Below, piece by piece: positions 34,675 through 44,099 of a DNA stretch of 64,000 nt (position 1 is the stretch's first letter; each line of letters opens with the position of its first letter). The position numbers were made by a program, and so were the translations under genes. Location: the NCBI GenBank assembly GCA_023397905.1, contig JAEWSZ010000186.1, forward strand, positions 94,661 through 158,660. Direction: 5' to 3'. The notes below the pieces were generated by a model. The model searched no databases and was not told the origin of the DNA. It was given only the letters and a program-made list of their open reading frames with translations. The DNA comes from Bacillota bacterium. Its GTDB lineage: Bacteria > Bacillota > Clostridia > Acetivibrionales > DSM-1351.

Positions 34675-34802
34675 TATCAGTTTTTATATTTTTTTTTATA
34701 TTGAAATTATAGATAGGGCTTAATTCTTTCAGCCCTGGGTGCCGTCACTTAATGCCTTCAGCCGGAAGACGGGATAAAAATACCGGTAGGAACAAGGCAT
34801 AC

Positions 34803-35555
34803 TCAGACCCTCAGTACCCCGCAGGCAACCAGCAGATAGATACACTGGTTCAACTCGCAGACTGCTCCCAGTATATCTCCGGTTGCACCGCCTATTTTGC
34901 CGCTGAAATATTTCACGGTGAGAAAAGCGGTTACCGGCGGTATCAGCATAATAATCCACAGTTTATAGTCAAAAGTGAGCAAACAAATCACAGTATAGAT
35001 CAACAATCCCCAGAAAAGTTCCTTTTTCCCGCAGAAATCAATAAATGACTTACCCAGCCCTTCTCCCTGCCTGGCATAGCCTGAAACCGCCGCGCCTACA
35101 ATGGAACCCACACGGCCCGCAACCGGCATCAGCAAAACCGCTTTCAGAAAATATGCGCTGTTGAATTGGGACAGAGCGGCAAAATTGAGCAGCAGCACGC
35201 TTGCCACCGCCAGAACGGCATTTGTCCCCACACGGCTGTCCCTCATGATCTCAAGTATCCTCTCCTTGGAACGGTTGGAGAAAATTCCGTCAAAGGTGTC
35301 GCCCAGCCCGTCCAGGTGAAGCCCTCCGGTGATAATTATGTAAAGTACAATAACCATGGCGGAAACCACAGTCTGAGGAAAAATAAACCCTAGCCCGTAT
35401 GCTGCAACCGCCAGGATAGCTCCTATCACAAGCCCTATAAAAGGCGCAAATATGAGCCCCTTTCCAAAATCCTCGTTGCCCGCCGGAATGTTTATTTTTA
35501 TTGGAATCCTCGTAAGAAATTGCAGCATTAAAACCATTTTTTTTAAAACTTTCAT
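34803..35555 (-). CDS. cobS: Adenosylcobinamide-GDP ribazoletransferase (cobalamin synthase)
   Basis: The 250-residue membrane enzyme has CobS hallmarks: QFLTRIPIKI near the start, GGLHLDGLGDTFDGIFSNRSKERILEIMRDSRVGTNAV at about 82-119 with the acidic metal-binding residues, and several hydrophobic helices. It joins alpha-ribazole to adenosylcobinamide-GDP. It is the last gene of the riboswitch-controlled operon and follows cobU by about 70 nt. No cobT or cobC was seen in the window. Confidence 0.93.
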   Translation of the reverse strand: MKVLKKMVLMLQFLTRIPIKINIPAGNEDFGKGLIFAPFIGLVIGAILAVAAYGLGFIFPQTVVSAMVIVLYIIITGGLHLDGLGDTFDGIFSNRSKERILEIMRDSRVGTNAVLAVASVLLLNFAALSQFNSAYFLKAVLLMPVAGRVGSIVGAAVSGYARQGEGLGKSFIDFCGKKELFWGLLIYTVICLLTFDYKLWIIMLIPPVTAFLTVKYFSGKIGGATGDILGAVCELNQCIYLLVACGVLRV

Positions 35556-35623
35556 TATTATCCTCCATGCCGGATGTGCCCATACTTGGCACTATGCAGC
35601 TGCCAATTTGTTTACTTCGCGTC

Positions 35624-36187
35624 TCATCCTTTTATTTTCATAGGTATTCCCGAGACGCAGAAGTAAACCTCATCCGCCGTTGCGGCCAATATCTGGTTCA
35701 TCCTGCCCGCAATATCCCGGAAATCCCTTCCGATGGCATACGGCGGAACAACTCCCAGCCCCACCTCATTTGTGACCAGGATAAACGGTACATTGCCCAT
35801 TTTTGCCAGGCTTATGAGCCTTTCGATCTGATGCTGTATGCCCAGCTCTATTTCCGCAACCCTGTCTCTGGGCAGGCCATCCCATTCCATGGCCTCGTCC
35901 AGCATGAGATTTGTCACCATTATGGTAACGCAGTCCAGAAGCACTGCGGATTTTTTTCCCTCTATTATTCCATGCAGTTCCGTATCAAGGTTTTTGTAGC
36001 CCTCAAAGGTCTCCCATTCAGACGGTCTTTGTGCCCTGTGCTTGGCAATCCTCTGCTTCATTTCGTCGTCCAACTGCTTTGCGGTTGCCACATAAAGCAC
36101 GTCGCCCCCAAATTCCTTTGCCCTGTTTTCAGCAAAAGTACTTTTCCCGGATCTGGCCCCTCCGGTCACCAGAATTAATTTAGCCAT
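35624..36187 (-). CDS. cobU: Adenosylcobinamide kinase/guanylyltransferase
   Basis: The 187-residue protein begins MAKLILVTGGARSGKSTFAE; the P-loop GGARSGKS is at 9-16. CobU features follow: DVLYVATAKQLDDEMKQRIAKHRAQRP, including the histidine that is guanylylated, LLDCVTIMVTNLM, and VTNEVGLGVVP. It phosphorylates adenosylcobinamide and then transfers GMP. The start was set at ATG 36187 because the longer frame runs 70 residues into the btuD gene without a domain. It is part of the B12 operon. Confidence 0.93.
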   Translation of the reverse strand: MAKLILVTGGARSGKSTFAENRAKEFGGDVLYVATAKQLDDEMKQRIAKHRAQRPSEWETFEGYKNLDTELHGIIEGKKSAVLLDCVTIMVTNLMLDEAMEWDGLPRDRVAEIELGIQHQIERLISLAKMGNVPFILVTNEVGLGVVPPYAIGRDFRDIAGRMNQILAATADEVYFCVSGIPMKIKG

Positions 36188-36278
36188 ATCTATGCCCCGC
36201 ATCCCGCACAAAACAACATGAAAGTGTGCATGGGCTCGGTCCTCCTTTACAATTTTTTCGAGTTTCTTTACCTTCCTC

Positions 36279-37499
36279 TTAATATAACACCTCATGAAGT
36301 TGAGCCGAGGTAATAACTGCCGCCGCATCTTTTTTAAGATCATTATATAACATTGTGGCCTTGCCGTCTGTAAAATCCCTTGTTTCAGGCGCATCATCCT
36401 CAATGATAACCAGCTTTGGCGAATATTTTGCAGCTTCCAGGTTCCTGAGGTTCTGAACGCCGAAGGGCATATTGCACAAGATGGTTATATGGGAATTTTT
36501 TATATTTGATATATTCTCCTGATACAGCTGGTCCGATATTTCACTGAAGGGCTTTTCCACAAGATATTTCATGCCGAAAACCTCAGCGCTGCCAATATCG
36601 CTGTCCCCGTGGGAAAAAACCCCCGCCGTAGCCACGTAGCCATGTTCGTAAAGCTGTCTTAAAACTCCCGAAGCGGAGCCGCCTCCACCTATCACATGTA
36701 GCCTCATGGAGGTGTTCCTGTTGCCGTCCCCATGGATATACACATCAAGCAAGCCCGTGATCCTGTTTTTGTAAACAAGGGCATTTACACAGTATACCCC
36801 AGAAAGGTTATCAGAGGTGAGAACCTCTTCGGGGCTGCCGTCGGCCACGATTTCCCCCGCATTCATAAGTACGAGCCTGGTACAGTACCTCGCGGCGGTT
36901 TTGAGGTCATGGATGGCGGCTATTACAGTTTTCCCCCCGCCGGATAAATCCCTGGAATACTTAAATATCTGCTCCTGATAGGTTATGTCGAGACTTGCCG
37001 TGGGCTCGTCCAGCAGTATGATATCCGTTTCCTGGGTCAGGACCTTGGCGAACAGCACTCTCTGCCTTTCACCTCCCGACATTTGGGTAACAGGACTATT
37101 TTCAAACCTGTCGGTGTCGGTATATATCATATTTTGCTTTGCAATATTGTAATCCTCCCTGCTCTCCCGCTGCAGCCGCTTGAGATACGGGTATCTGCCG
37201 TTCATGACTATGTCAATGGCCGGAAACGGGAACCCGATGGAAGTGTTCTGGTGCATCAGGGATATCTCCCTTGCCAGCTTTTTATCCGCCAGACCATGAA
37301 TATTTCTTCCCTTTATTGTTATTTCACCTTCGGCACTGTTAATGCCGTTCATACACTTTAAAAGAGTGGTCTTCCCGGCTCCGTTGGGTCCGATAAGGCC
37401 CACGAATTCACCTGCTCCAATGCTCAAATTCACATTTTTCAATATGTCTTTATTATTTATTCTGAAATTCAGGTTTTTTATTTCAATAACACTGTCCAT
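36279..37499 (-). CDS. btuD: Cobalamin ABC transporter ATPase with extra C-terminal domain
   Basis: The first 250 residues are an iron-siderophore/B12-type ATPase: Walker A GPNGAGKT at 37-44, signature MSGGERQR, Walker B DIILLDEPTASLD, and a late AAIHDL switch. About 150 further residues form a second domain starting MRLHVIGGGGSASGVLRQLYEHG, which looks Rossmann-like (GGGGSASG). It makes this protein (406 residues) much longer than E. coli BtuD (about 250). Similar long forms are known from other clostridia and some archaea; the added part may bind a nucleotide or cobinamide-related ligand. It is coupled to btuC (2-nt gap). Confidence 0.88.
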   Translation of the reverse strand: MDSVIEIKNLNFRINNKDILKNVNLSIGAGEFVGLIGPNGAGKTTLLKCMNGINSAEGEITIKGRNIHGLADKKLAREISLMHQNTSIGFPFPAIDIVMNGRYPYLKRLQRESREDYNIAKQNMIYTDTDRFENSPVTQMSGGERQRVLFAKVLTQETDIILLDEPTASLDITYQEQIFKYSRDLSGGGKTVIAAIHDLKTAARYCTRLVLMNAGEIVADGSPEEVLTSDNLSGVYCVNALVYKNRITGLLDVYIHGDGNRNTSMRLHVIGGGGSASGVLRQLYEHGYVATAGVFSHGDSDIGSAEVFGMKYLVEKPFSEISDQLYQENISNIKNSHITILCNMPFGVQNLRNLEAAKYSPKLVIIEDDAPETRDFTDGKATMLYNDLKKDAAAVITSAQLHEVLY

Positions 37500-37501
37500 G
37501 T

Positions 37502-38527
37502 TTAAATAACCATACCCCCTTCCTTCTTTGTCCGAAGCAGAAGGTACAGAAAATACGGCGCCCCCAACAGTGCGGTTATAATGCCGACTCCCAGCTCATA
37601 TGGAATCACCACTACTCTTGAAATAAGATCGCACACCACCAGGAATATGCCTCCTCCGATTGCGCTGGCAGGCAGCAGCTTTTTATTATCCGGCCCTACC
37701 AGAAGTCTCATAATATGGGGCACGATCAGGCCCACAAAGCTTATTGAACCGCTGACGCACACGGCGCTGGCTGTGGCTACCGAAACAAGTATGAGCAGAA
37801 CGGTTCTGGTTTTTCCGGCGTTGAGGCCCACGGACTTGGCCTCTTCCTCACCCATCAGCAGCACATTCAGGTCCCTGGAAAACACAAACATCAGCGCGAC
37901 GCTGATTATCACCGGCAAGACCACCAGGTTTACGTGTTCCCAGCGCCTTCCCTCAAGTCCCCCGGTGGACCAGAACAGAAATTCCTTCACCTGATAATCA
38001 TAGGAAAGGGTCAGGATAATATTTGTTATAGCCCCAAGGAAGGTGCTTATGGCAATACCGGACAGAATCAGCGTCAGAACCGGCACCTTCCCTTTTCTGT
38101 ATGAAAGCAGGTATATGGCCAGTATTGCCAGAAATGCCCCGCTGAAGGCGAATAAGGGCATCATGAAAATACCTATGGCGGCCACGCCCAGCTTCAAGGC
38201 CAGTACGGCGCCGAGGCCGGCCCCGCTTGATATTCCCAGTATTCCCGGGTCGGCCATGGGATTTCTGAACATTCCCTGCATGACCGCGCCGGAAGCCGCC
38301 AGCGCTGTGCCTGAAAGAGCGGCGACCAGGACTCTCGGAAATCTGACAAGAAAAATGATGGATTCCTGCCCCTCCGAAAAGGTGGCATTTCTCAATAGCC
38401 CGATATTTTTCAATATTATTTTCAAGGTATCAAAAAACGGCACATATACGGCTCCGACCGCGGTGCCGGCTACCATTACTATCAGCAGTATCACCAGCAT
38501 CGCCGGTATCATGCCCACTCTTTTCAT
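37502..38527 (-). CDS. btuC: Cobalamin ABC transporter permease (FecCD/BtuC family)
   Basis: The 341-residue permease has about ten hydrophobic helices with FecCD motifs: RFPRVLVAALSGTALAASGAVMQGMFRNPMADPGILGISSGAG near 48-90 and SGSISFVGLIVPHIMRLLVG near 262-281. It forms the channel for the lipoprotein and ATPase of the same operon. Start ATG 38527 is preceded by GGAGGCAAGCAG. Confidence 0.93.
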   Translation of the reverse strand: MKRVGMIPAMLVILLIVMVAGTAVGAVYVPFFDTLKIILKNIGLLRNATFSEGQESIIFLVRFPRVLVAALSGTALAASGAVMQGMFRNPMADPGILGISSGAGLGAVLALKLGVAAIGIFMMPLFAFSGAFLAILAIYLLSYRKGKVPVLTLILSGIAISTFLGAITNIILTLSYDYQVKEFLFWSTGGLEGRRWEHVNLVVLPVIISVALMFVFSRDLNVLLMGEEEAKSVGLNAGKTRTVLLILVSVATASAVCVSGSISFVGLIVPHIMRLLVGPDNKKLLPASAIGGGIFLVVCDLISRVVVIPYELGVGIITALLGAPYFLYLLLRTKKEGGMVI

Positions 38528-38630
38528 CTGCTTGCCTCCATAAACGCTGCCTGCTTTCTGTATTGCTGCACAAAGACCTTCGATAAACGCACCAGATGGT
38601 GCTTACTTTTTTCTGTATCACAAAACCTGC

Positions 38631-38652
38631 AAAAAGCCGCCTGCGGCTTTTT
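38631..38652 (-). terminator. Hairpin between btuF and btuC
   Basis: AAAAAGCCGC (38631-38640) and GCGGCTTTTT (38643-38652) form an intrinsic-terminator-like hairpin, bidirectional in sequence. Lying inside the operon, it may reduce permease transcription relative to the binding protein. Confidence 0.6.
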
Positions 38653-38698
38653 GATATGTGGAGACCCTCGATGTACGCACTGTATGGTGCTCCACATT

Positions 38699-39754
38699 TT
38701 ATTTAAATAACTCCGGATATGCGGCTTTTGCCATGTCTTCCACAGCCAGTACCGAATACTGCGAGGTAGTGCTGATATGGTTATAGGGCACCGCTATCAG
38801 CCTGTTATTCTTAACGGCCTTGACCCCGGCAAGAGCTTTATCCCCTTTTATGGTCTTTGTCAATGAGTCAAAGCTGTTCTTGCTGTCATAATACCAGGAT
38901 GGAAGGCTTATGATATCCGGATTGTATTTGACCACCATTTCCTTTGACAGCTGAGGCCATCCCTCAAGGCCATCTTTGGATACGGGATTTACGAGCCCGG
39001 CTCTGGTAACTATATCATCAAAATTTGTTCCCTTGCCGCTTGTGGAAGCCATCTCGCTGTAATCCAGCATAGACAGTTTTTGATCCTCTTTAAGGCCTGC
39101 AAGCTTATCTGAGATTTCTTTCAGCTTCTGATCCATCTGGTCAATGACAGCTTCTGCTTTGGCAGTTTCACCGGTTATCTCTCCCAAGGTCTTAAGCATT
39201 TCCTTTTCCTGATCGATATTTGACGGCACATTTAAAACCATGACATTGATTTTAGCATCCCTCAGCTGTTTTATAATTCCTTCATCGGTCCAGGTATCCA
39301 TAAAAACCAGGTCCGGCTGCAGGGCAATAATTTTTTCTGCATTTGCGTCAAGCCTCTGCCCGACTCCCTTTGCTTCGTCCGTCACATTTGACACATTTGG
39401 ATCGTCAACGTAATAAGTCATAGCTGCAATTGCACTTTTATCAACCAGCGAAAGCAGCATTTCGCTGGTTCCCAGCGGCATACTGACTATTTTCGCCGGT
39501 TTTTGGGGAATAGTGACCTGTGCGTTCTTTGCATCGGTCAGGGTCAGCGGATACCTGGTCTCCGCGGTGTTTGCCCCTGTTGTGTCGGCGGACTGCGATG
39601 CACCGGACTGTACGGCAGTACCGGCAGCGGTTGAAGTGCCTGCGGACTGCGGCGCCTGTGCATTCTGCTGCCCGCAGCCTGCAAACATGCCCAGCGCCAA
39701 TATAAGCACCAGTATAAATGATACAATCCTTGATATTTTAAATATTCCCTTCAT
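38699..39754 (-). CDS. btuF: Cobalamin-binding lipoprotein (BtuF type)
   Basis: From ATG 39754, behind GGGAGGACAATT, the product is 351 residues. It has a lipoprotein signal (FAGC lipobox, C27) and a long A/S/T/Q/G-rich spacer, then a class III periplasmic-binding fold beginning YPLTLTDAKNAQVTIPQKPAKIVSM. The upstream in-frame extension runs into the riboswitch and was dropped. The family includes iron-complex and B12 binders; cobalamin is chosen because a B12 riboswitch precedes it and cobU/cobS follow. Confidence 0.9.
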   Translation of the reverse strand: MKGIFKISRIVSFILVLILALGMFAGCGQQNAQAPQSAGTSTAAGTAVQSGASQSADTTGANTAETRYPLTLTDAKNAQVTIPQKPAKIVSMPLGTSEMLLSLVDKSAIAAMTYYVDDPNVSNVTDEAKGVGQRLDANAEKIIALQPDLVFMDTWTDEGIIKQLRDAKINVMVLNVPSNIDQEKEMLKTLGEITGETAKAEAVIDQMDQKLKEISDKLAGLKEDQKLSMLDYSEMASTSGKGTNFDDIVTRAGLVNPVSKDGLEGWPQLSKEMVVKYNPDIISLPSWYYDSKNSFDSLTKTIKGDKALAGVKAVKNNRLIAVPYNHISTTSQYSVLAVEDMAKAAYPELFK

Positions 39755-39769
39755 AATTGTCCTCCCTGT

Positions 39770-39800
39770 AAAAAACCTCTTAAACACAATGTTTAAGAGG
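39770..39800 (-). terminator. Riboswitch-associated intrinsic terminator
   Basis: CCTCTTAAAC (39776-39785) and GTTTAAGAGG (39791-39800) form a perfect 10-bp stem, followed on the minus strand by TTTTTT (39775-39770). It lies between the B12 aptamer and the btuF start, so it is the likely expression platform. Confidence 0.8.
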
Positions 39801-39954
39801 TCAAATATATTAGCTGAAAGATTTTCTATCCTTTGGAACAACCGCCGGTCTTTTAATATAATTTTCTTAAAAAGACTCAAAGCAGCAACTTATATTTTAA
39901 GCCACTCCCCCTATCTCTCGTAGAGTAAACAGTGCCGGGAACAGTCGGGCCGTT

Positions 39955-40108
39955 CCCTTGACGCAGATAGGTATTCTGGCTCAGGCGTCATCGCTCTCCA
40001 AACCTTCCCGGCATATCTGCCAGTGGCGTACATGAAGAACTCTTCCATCACAGCGGCGGGACCGCGCAGGACTCTGACCTGCTTCCGATATCTGCACCTT
40101 GCTATTCA
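39955..40108 (-). ncRNA. Cobalamin (B12) riboswitch
   Basis: The minus strand shows the ordered conserved parts of the B12 aptamer: AAGGTGC, GAAGCAGGTCAGAGTCCTGC, GCGGTCCCGCCGCTGTGAT, the B12 box GCCACTGG (about 40026-40019), CCGGGAAGG, and GCCTGAGCCAGAATACCT. Downstream, GAACGGCCCGACTGTTC can form a hairpin, AGTGGC at 39901-39906 is complementary to the B12-box GCCACT, and a classical terminator follows. Bound cobalamin should stop transcription of btuFCD-cobU-cobS. Confidence 0.93.
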
Positions 40109-40227
40109 ATTTTCATAAGACCGTTACCGGTATACATAAATACTATCCTAATGATAATACAGTAAATGTAAAAAAGCAAATGAATTTTAACCGCTTCGAT
40201 ATTGGTTTTTTTGTTAAACAGCAGGCT

Positions 40228-41134
40228 TTAAACCACTTTCAAATATCCTTCTCCGTTCTCTTTGATCTTATATATGTTATTGTCCTTTGAGCAAAAATAT
40301 ATCCATTCATCTACTAAATTTATGCTTATAAGATTTGCAGCATCACACATTTTTCTCTTTGCTTTACCGGCAATACTATAATGGTAAAGTTTAAAATTAT
40401 CCCTGCTATCTATATAATACATATCATTTCCGGATATTATAAATGATTTTACCGTACCGTCAAAAAAAAATGTAACTATCCTTAGCCGCCAAATCCAGGC
40501 AATGGATCTTGCTTCCGCTGAATTGGCAATCACTTCCGAAGTTTTCTGCCTCATTTGTCAGATAGTACACTTTATCTTCATCCATATCAAAAGCTAAACC
40601 GTCAGATATAGTCCATATTTGATCCAGACAGACTCCCTGCCCGGTATACTTTGTTTTATAAACACAATAAATGCACTCCGGTGTTTCCATTACATATAAA
40701 TTGTTGTTGGTTATTGCAAAATCCGAAATAACTCCCCCAATGAGCTCCTCCGGAGCATTACCGTCGATATCAACTGTTTTAAGTACTTCACCATAAAATT
40801 CTGAAAAGTACAGGGTATTATTATTAAGAATTACCTTTGTTATATTGATTAAATCTCCGTCATAATATTCGTAATAGTCTTCAGGGAAATCCCCGTATAT
40901 TTTCGTTAAATGGTTATCAATTATATTTAATTTGAAAATAGCGCACCCATCGGTAAATAAAATATAATCTCCGGTTTTAGCAATCAATTCTTTAATACTG
41001 ATTTTATTTTTGAACAATATTTTTGAAATCAAATCATCATTTTGTATATATAAATTGTGATCATTTAAATTTAAAAAATATATATTGTTTGTCTCACCAA
41101 CTGCAAATTTACGATTGCCCACTGATATAATCAT
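40228..41134 (-). pseudogene. Frameshifted beta-propeller-like (DUF5050-type) protein gene
   Basis: The coding sequence starts at ATG 41134 (after GGGGTACAGGA) and reads 224 residues to TGA within a run of nine T on the minus strand (plus-strand A9 at 40462-40470). Removing one T restores DSYIFFDGTVKSFIISGNDMYYID and continues in frame to KENGEGYLKVV at 40228, giving about 301 residues. The repeated pattern (xxIYFxN..N.LYxI) is typical of DUF5050-like beta-propellers of unknown role. It could be a true mutation, phase variation at the homopolymer, or a sequencing error. Confidence 0.75.
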
Positions 41135-41179
41135 TCCTGTACCCCGCTGTATTATCTGATGATAAAAGCGTTTTATATC

Positions 41180-42361
41180 TCAAACTCCTGCAATTAATTC
41201 GAAAAAGCTTTCCCCCTCGAAGACATTCTCAATTCCAAATATCTCCGCAATAGTGCTTGCAATATCCGCATAGGTTTTTCTTATCCCCAGATTTACATCC
41301 TTCTTTATATTTTGCCCGTACAGCAGCAGGGGGATGTATTCCCTTGAATGGTCTGTGCTGGGCGTGGTGGGGTCGCAGCCATGGTCGGCCGTGATTACCA
41401 GGAGATCGTCCTCCTTCATCGCCGACATTATTTCAGGCAGTCTTGCGTCAAATTCCTCCAGAGCCTGTCTGTAACCTTCTACATTGTTCCTGTGGCCATA
41501 AAGCATATCAAAGTCCACCAGATTTGTGAAAATGATACCTTTATTCTGCTGCTTCATATATTTCAGGGTCACATCCACTCCGTGGGTGTTGTTCTTTGTG
41601 TGCTCTGCCTGCGTAATGCCCCTTCCGGAAAATATATCCTCTATCTTTCCCACCGCTATGACATCCAGGCCCTTTTGCTGCAGCTTGTCAAGAATGGTAT
41701 CGGAAGTGGGCTCCGCAGAAAAATCCCTTCTGTTTGACGTACGCGAGAAGCTGCCCGGCTGTCCCACAAACGGGCGGGCTATAACTCTCCCAACCATATT
41801 TTCGCCCTGCAGCATTTCCCTTGCTATGCGGCAGATCCTGTAAAGCTCCTCCAATGGGACTATTTCTTCATGGGCCGCTATCTGGAAGACGCTGTCGGCG
41901 GAAGTGTACACTATGAGCTTGCCTGTTTTCATGTGCTCTTCCCCGTACTCCTTTATTATTTCAGTGCCGGAGGCTACGCAATTTGCCAGTACTCCGCGGC
42001 CCGCCAGCTTTTCAAACCTTTCCAGTATGCCGGCGGAAAATCCCTGCGGATATGTGGGGAAGGGATATTTCAGCTGCAGTCCCGCTATTTCCCAATGACC
42101 TGTAATGGTATCCTTTCCCTTCGACACCTCGGCCATTTTCCCATAGCTGCCTGTGATTTCCCCGGGCACCGGAAGGTAATCTATCCCGTTGATCTTGCCC
42201 ATGCCCAGTGCGGTCATATTGGGCAGCGAAATTCCTCCGCCGGCCTTTACGATATTTCCCACCGTATTGCTTCCCACATCTCCGTAATCCGCGCTGTCCG
42301 GAAGCTCTCCCACTCCCACGCTGTCCAGCACTATCAGAATAATTCTATTTATCTCAGACAT
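41180..42361 (-). CDS. deoB: Phosphopentomutase
   Basis: The 393-residue alkaline-phosphatase-superfamily enzyme has the metal site RIILIVLDSVGVGELPDSADYGD at the start and DLLVITADHGCDPTTPSTDHSREYIPLL near the end, with the active threonine region GKDTITGHWE. It interconverts ribose/deoxyribose 1- and 5-phosphates in nucleoside salvage. ATG 42361 follows AGAGGTATGGATTT. No other deo genes are adjacent. Confidence 0.95.
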   Translation of the reverse strand: MSEINRIILIVLDSVGVGELPDSADYGDVGSNTVGNIVKAGGGISLPNMTALGMGKINGIDYLPVPGEITGSYGKMAEVSKGKDTITGHWEIAGLQLKYPFPTYPQGFSAGILERFEKLAGRGVLANCVASGTEIIKEYGEEHMKTGKLIVYTSADSVFQIAAHEEIVPLEELYRICRIAREMLQGENMVGRVIARPFVGQPGSFSRTSNRRDFSAEPTSDTILDKLQQKGLDVIAVGKIEDIFSGRGITQAEHTKNNTHGVDVTLKYMKQQNKGIIFTNLVDFDMLYGHRNNVEGYRQALEEFDARLPEIMSAMKEDDLLVITADHGCDPTTPSTDHSREYIPLLLYGQNIKKDVNLGIRKTYADIASTIAEIFGIENVFEGESFFELIAGV

Positions 42362-42379
42362 AAATCCATACCTCTTTTC

Positions 42380-42430
42380 CCGTAAATTACTATAGACTTA
42401 AGGCAAGGGGTTCAACCGTGATTGCCTTTA
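42380..42430. repeat. Short palindromic interspersed element, copy E4
   Basis: On the minus strand it reads AAAGGCAATCACGGTTGAAC, CCCTTGCCTT, then CTATAGTAATTTACG. These match the left arm, inner CCCTTGCCTT and right arm of E3. It lies upstream of deoB in the 344-bp divergent gap to the CapA-like gene, which otherwise shows no gene. Confidence 0.6.
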
Positions 42431-42705
42431 TACTCCCCATGATTATCTAATTATAATTCATTTTAAATGCGCCGTCACGTCTGCGACAATGCCGTTCATC
42501 CGGCGGCCGATACTATAGTAATACCATTTTTGCATATTTTCAAACAATATGGAACCTTTCCGGTCCGATAATTTTATTAATTTTGTCCAAAATATACATT
42601 TGTTTCCCAAATTGTGGTATAGTCTTATTGGGGTTTTCAGCATTAAAATTATATTTTGCCTGCTGTCAGCCCGTACATAGTTTTAAGAAAGATAGGTACA
42701 TACGA

Positions 42706-44064
42706 ATGAAAATTAAATTACGTCTTTTTAAACATACCTTTATGATATTGAGTATACTCTGTTGCCTTTTACTTGGAAGTACATCCATAATATACGCATT
42801 GACCGGCTCCTCCTCAAACGGCAAAGCTTCCCAGACTTCAGCCCCGGTTACGGCTTCGGAGCCATCGGTCTCCACCGCATCAGCCTCCGTCCAACCGGAG
42901 CAGACAGGCAAGTCAGGCAATTCGGCCGGGGAATCCTCCGGCGAGGCCCCTGGCAATCAGCCTTCCGAGCCCACCGTACAAAATGACGCCTCCGATTCCA
43001 AAACCGGACCTGAGCAGACCGCTCCTCCGGTTTCAATAACCATTTCGGCTGTGGGAGATATAATGGCCCACCAGGGAAACCTCAACAACGCCTATTCACC
43101 CAAAACCGGCAAATATGATTTCACCGGTTTCCTGGAGTATGTAAAGCCCTATCTGGAAAAATCGGACCTGACCATCGCCAATCTGGAAACTGTTACCGCA
43201 GGTCCCGCCACAGGCTACACAACCTATCCTTCCTTTAATACGCCGGATGCGATATTAACTGCGTTATCGGGAGCCGGCTTCGATTTATTGTCAACGGCAA
43301 ACAACCATAGTCTGGACAGAGGGATCAGCGGCCTGACCAGAACTATTGAAAAGATAACCCAGAACAAGATGATAAATGTCGGCAGCTCAACCAATGGAAA
43401 AAACAAGTACATAACAAAGGATATCAATGGAATTAAAGTAAGCATACTGTCTTATTCGGCCTTCTATAACGGAAATGACAAAAAGCTGACGGCAGCGCAG
43501 AAGGCCACATATCTGAGCCCCTTGAATGAGGCGCAGATCCGGAAGGATATAAATGCGGTAAAGGCCGCGGGGTCGGATGCTGTAATTGTGTTTCTCCACT
43601 GGGGAACCGAATACCAAAGAGAACCCGCAGCATCCCAGACGGCACTTTCAAAAAAGATACTGTCCTGGGGTGCGGACATAATCCTGGGCTCCCATCCCCA
43701 TGTGATTCAGAAATCCGAAATCACAAAAGTAGACGGTAAAGACAAATTTGTGATATATTCTATGGGTAATTTTATTTCCGGCTACAGAAGGATAGATAAG
43801 TCCGACAGACCCAATAAAATATACACCGAGGACGGCGTCATAGTAAATCTCCAGATTGAAAAGGATTCAAAGGGCACAATATTAAAGAATGTGGACTATG
43901 TGCCCACCTGGGTGGATAAATACTATGTGAACAACAGGCCGGTGTTCAAGATTATACCCATACCCACCCCGGATATTTCAGGCTCTTATGTGACTGATTA
44001 CAACAGGCCGTTTATAAAACAGTCATATAAAAATACTATGAGTATAATGTCAAAGATGAAATAA
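42706..44064 (+). CDS. CapA-family (poly-gamma-glutamate capsule type) metallophosphatase, secreted
   Basis: The 453-residue protein has an N-terminal membrane anchor or signal (FMILSILCCLLLGSTSIIYAL), a low-complexity S/A/P/E-rich spacer of about 80 residues, and a PGA_cap domain. Domain motifs are ISAVGDIMAHQGNL, STANNHSLDRG, VFLHWGTEYQ and LGSHPHVIQ, all metal-site signatures of CapA-type enzymes. It acts at the cell surface, on a polymer that cannot be specified. It is followed by an LtaS-like gene 35 nt downstream, suggesting a two-gene envelope unit. Start ATG 42706 was chosen because it opens the signal peptide. Confidence 0.87.
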   Translation: MKIKLRLFKHTFMILSILCCLLLGSTSIIYALTGSSSNGKASQTSAPVTASEPSVSTASASVQPEQTGKSGNSAGESSGEAPGNQPSEPTVQNDASDSKTGPEQTAPPVSITISAVGDIMAHQGNLNNAYSPKTGKYDFTGFLEYVKPYLEKSDLTIANLETVTAGPATGYTTYPSFNTPDAILTALSGAGFDLLSTANNHSLDRGISGLTRTIEKITQNKMINVGSSTNGKNKYITKDINGIKVSILSYSAFYNGNDKKLTAAQKATYLSPLNEAQIRKDINAVKAAGSDAVIVFLHWGTEYQREPAASQTALSKKILSWGADIILGSHPHVIQKSEITKVDGKDKFVIYSMGNFISGYRRIDKSDRPNKIYTEDGVIVNLQIEKDSKGTILKNVDYVPTWVDKYYVNNRPVFKIIPIPTPDISGSYVTDYNRPFIKQSYKNTMSIMSKMK

Positions 44065-44099
44065 AAAATTATACCGTAAGGTTTAACCGAGGTTATAAA

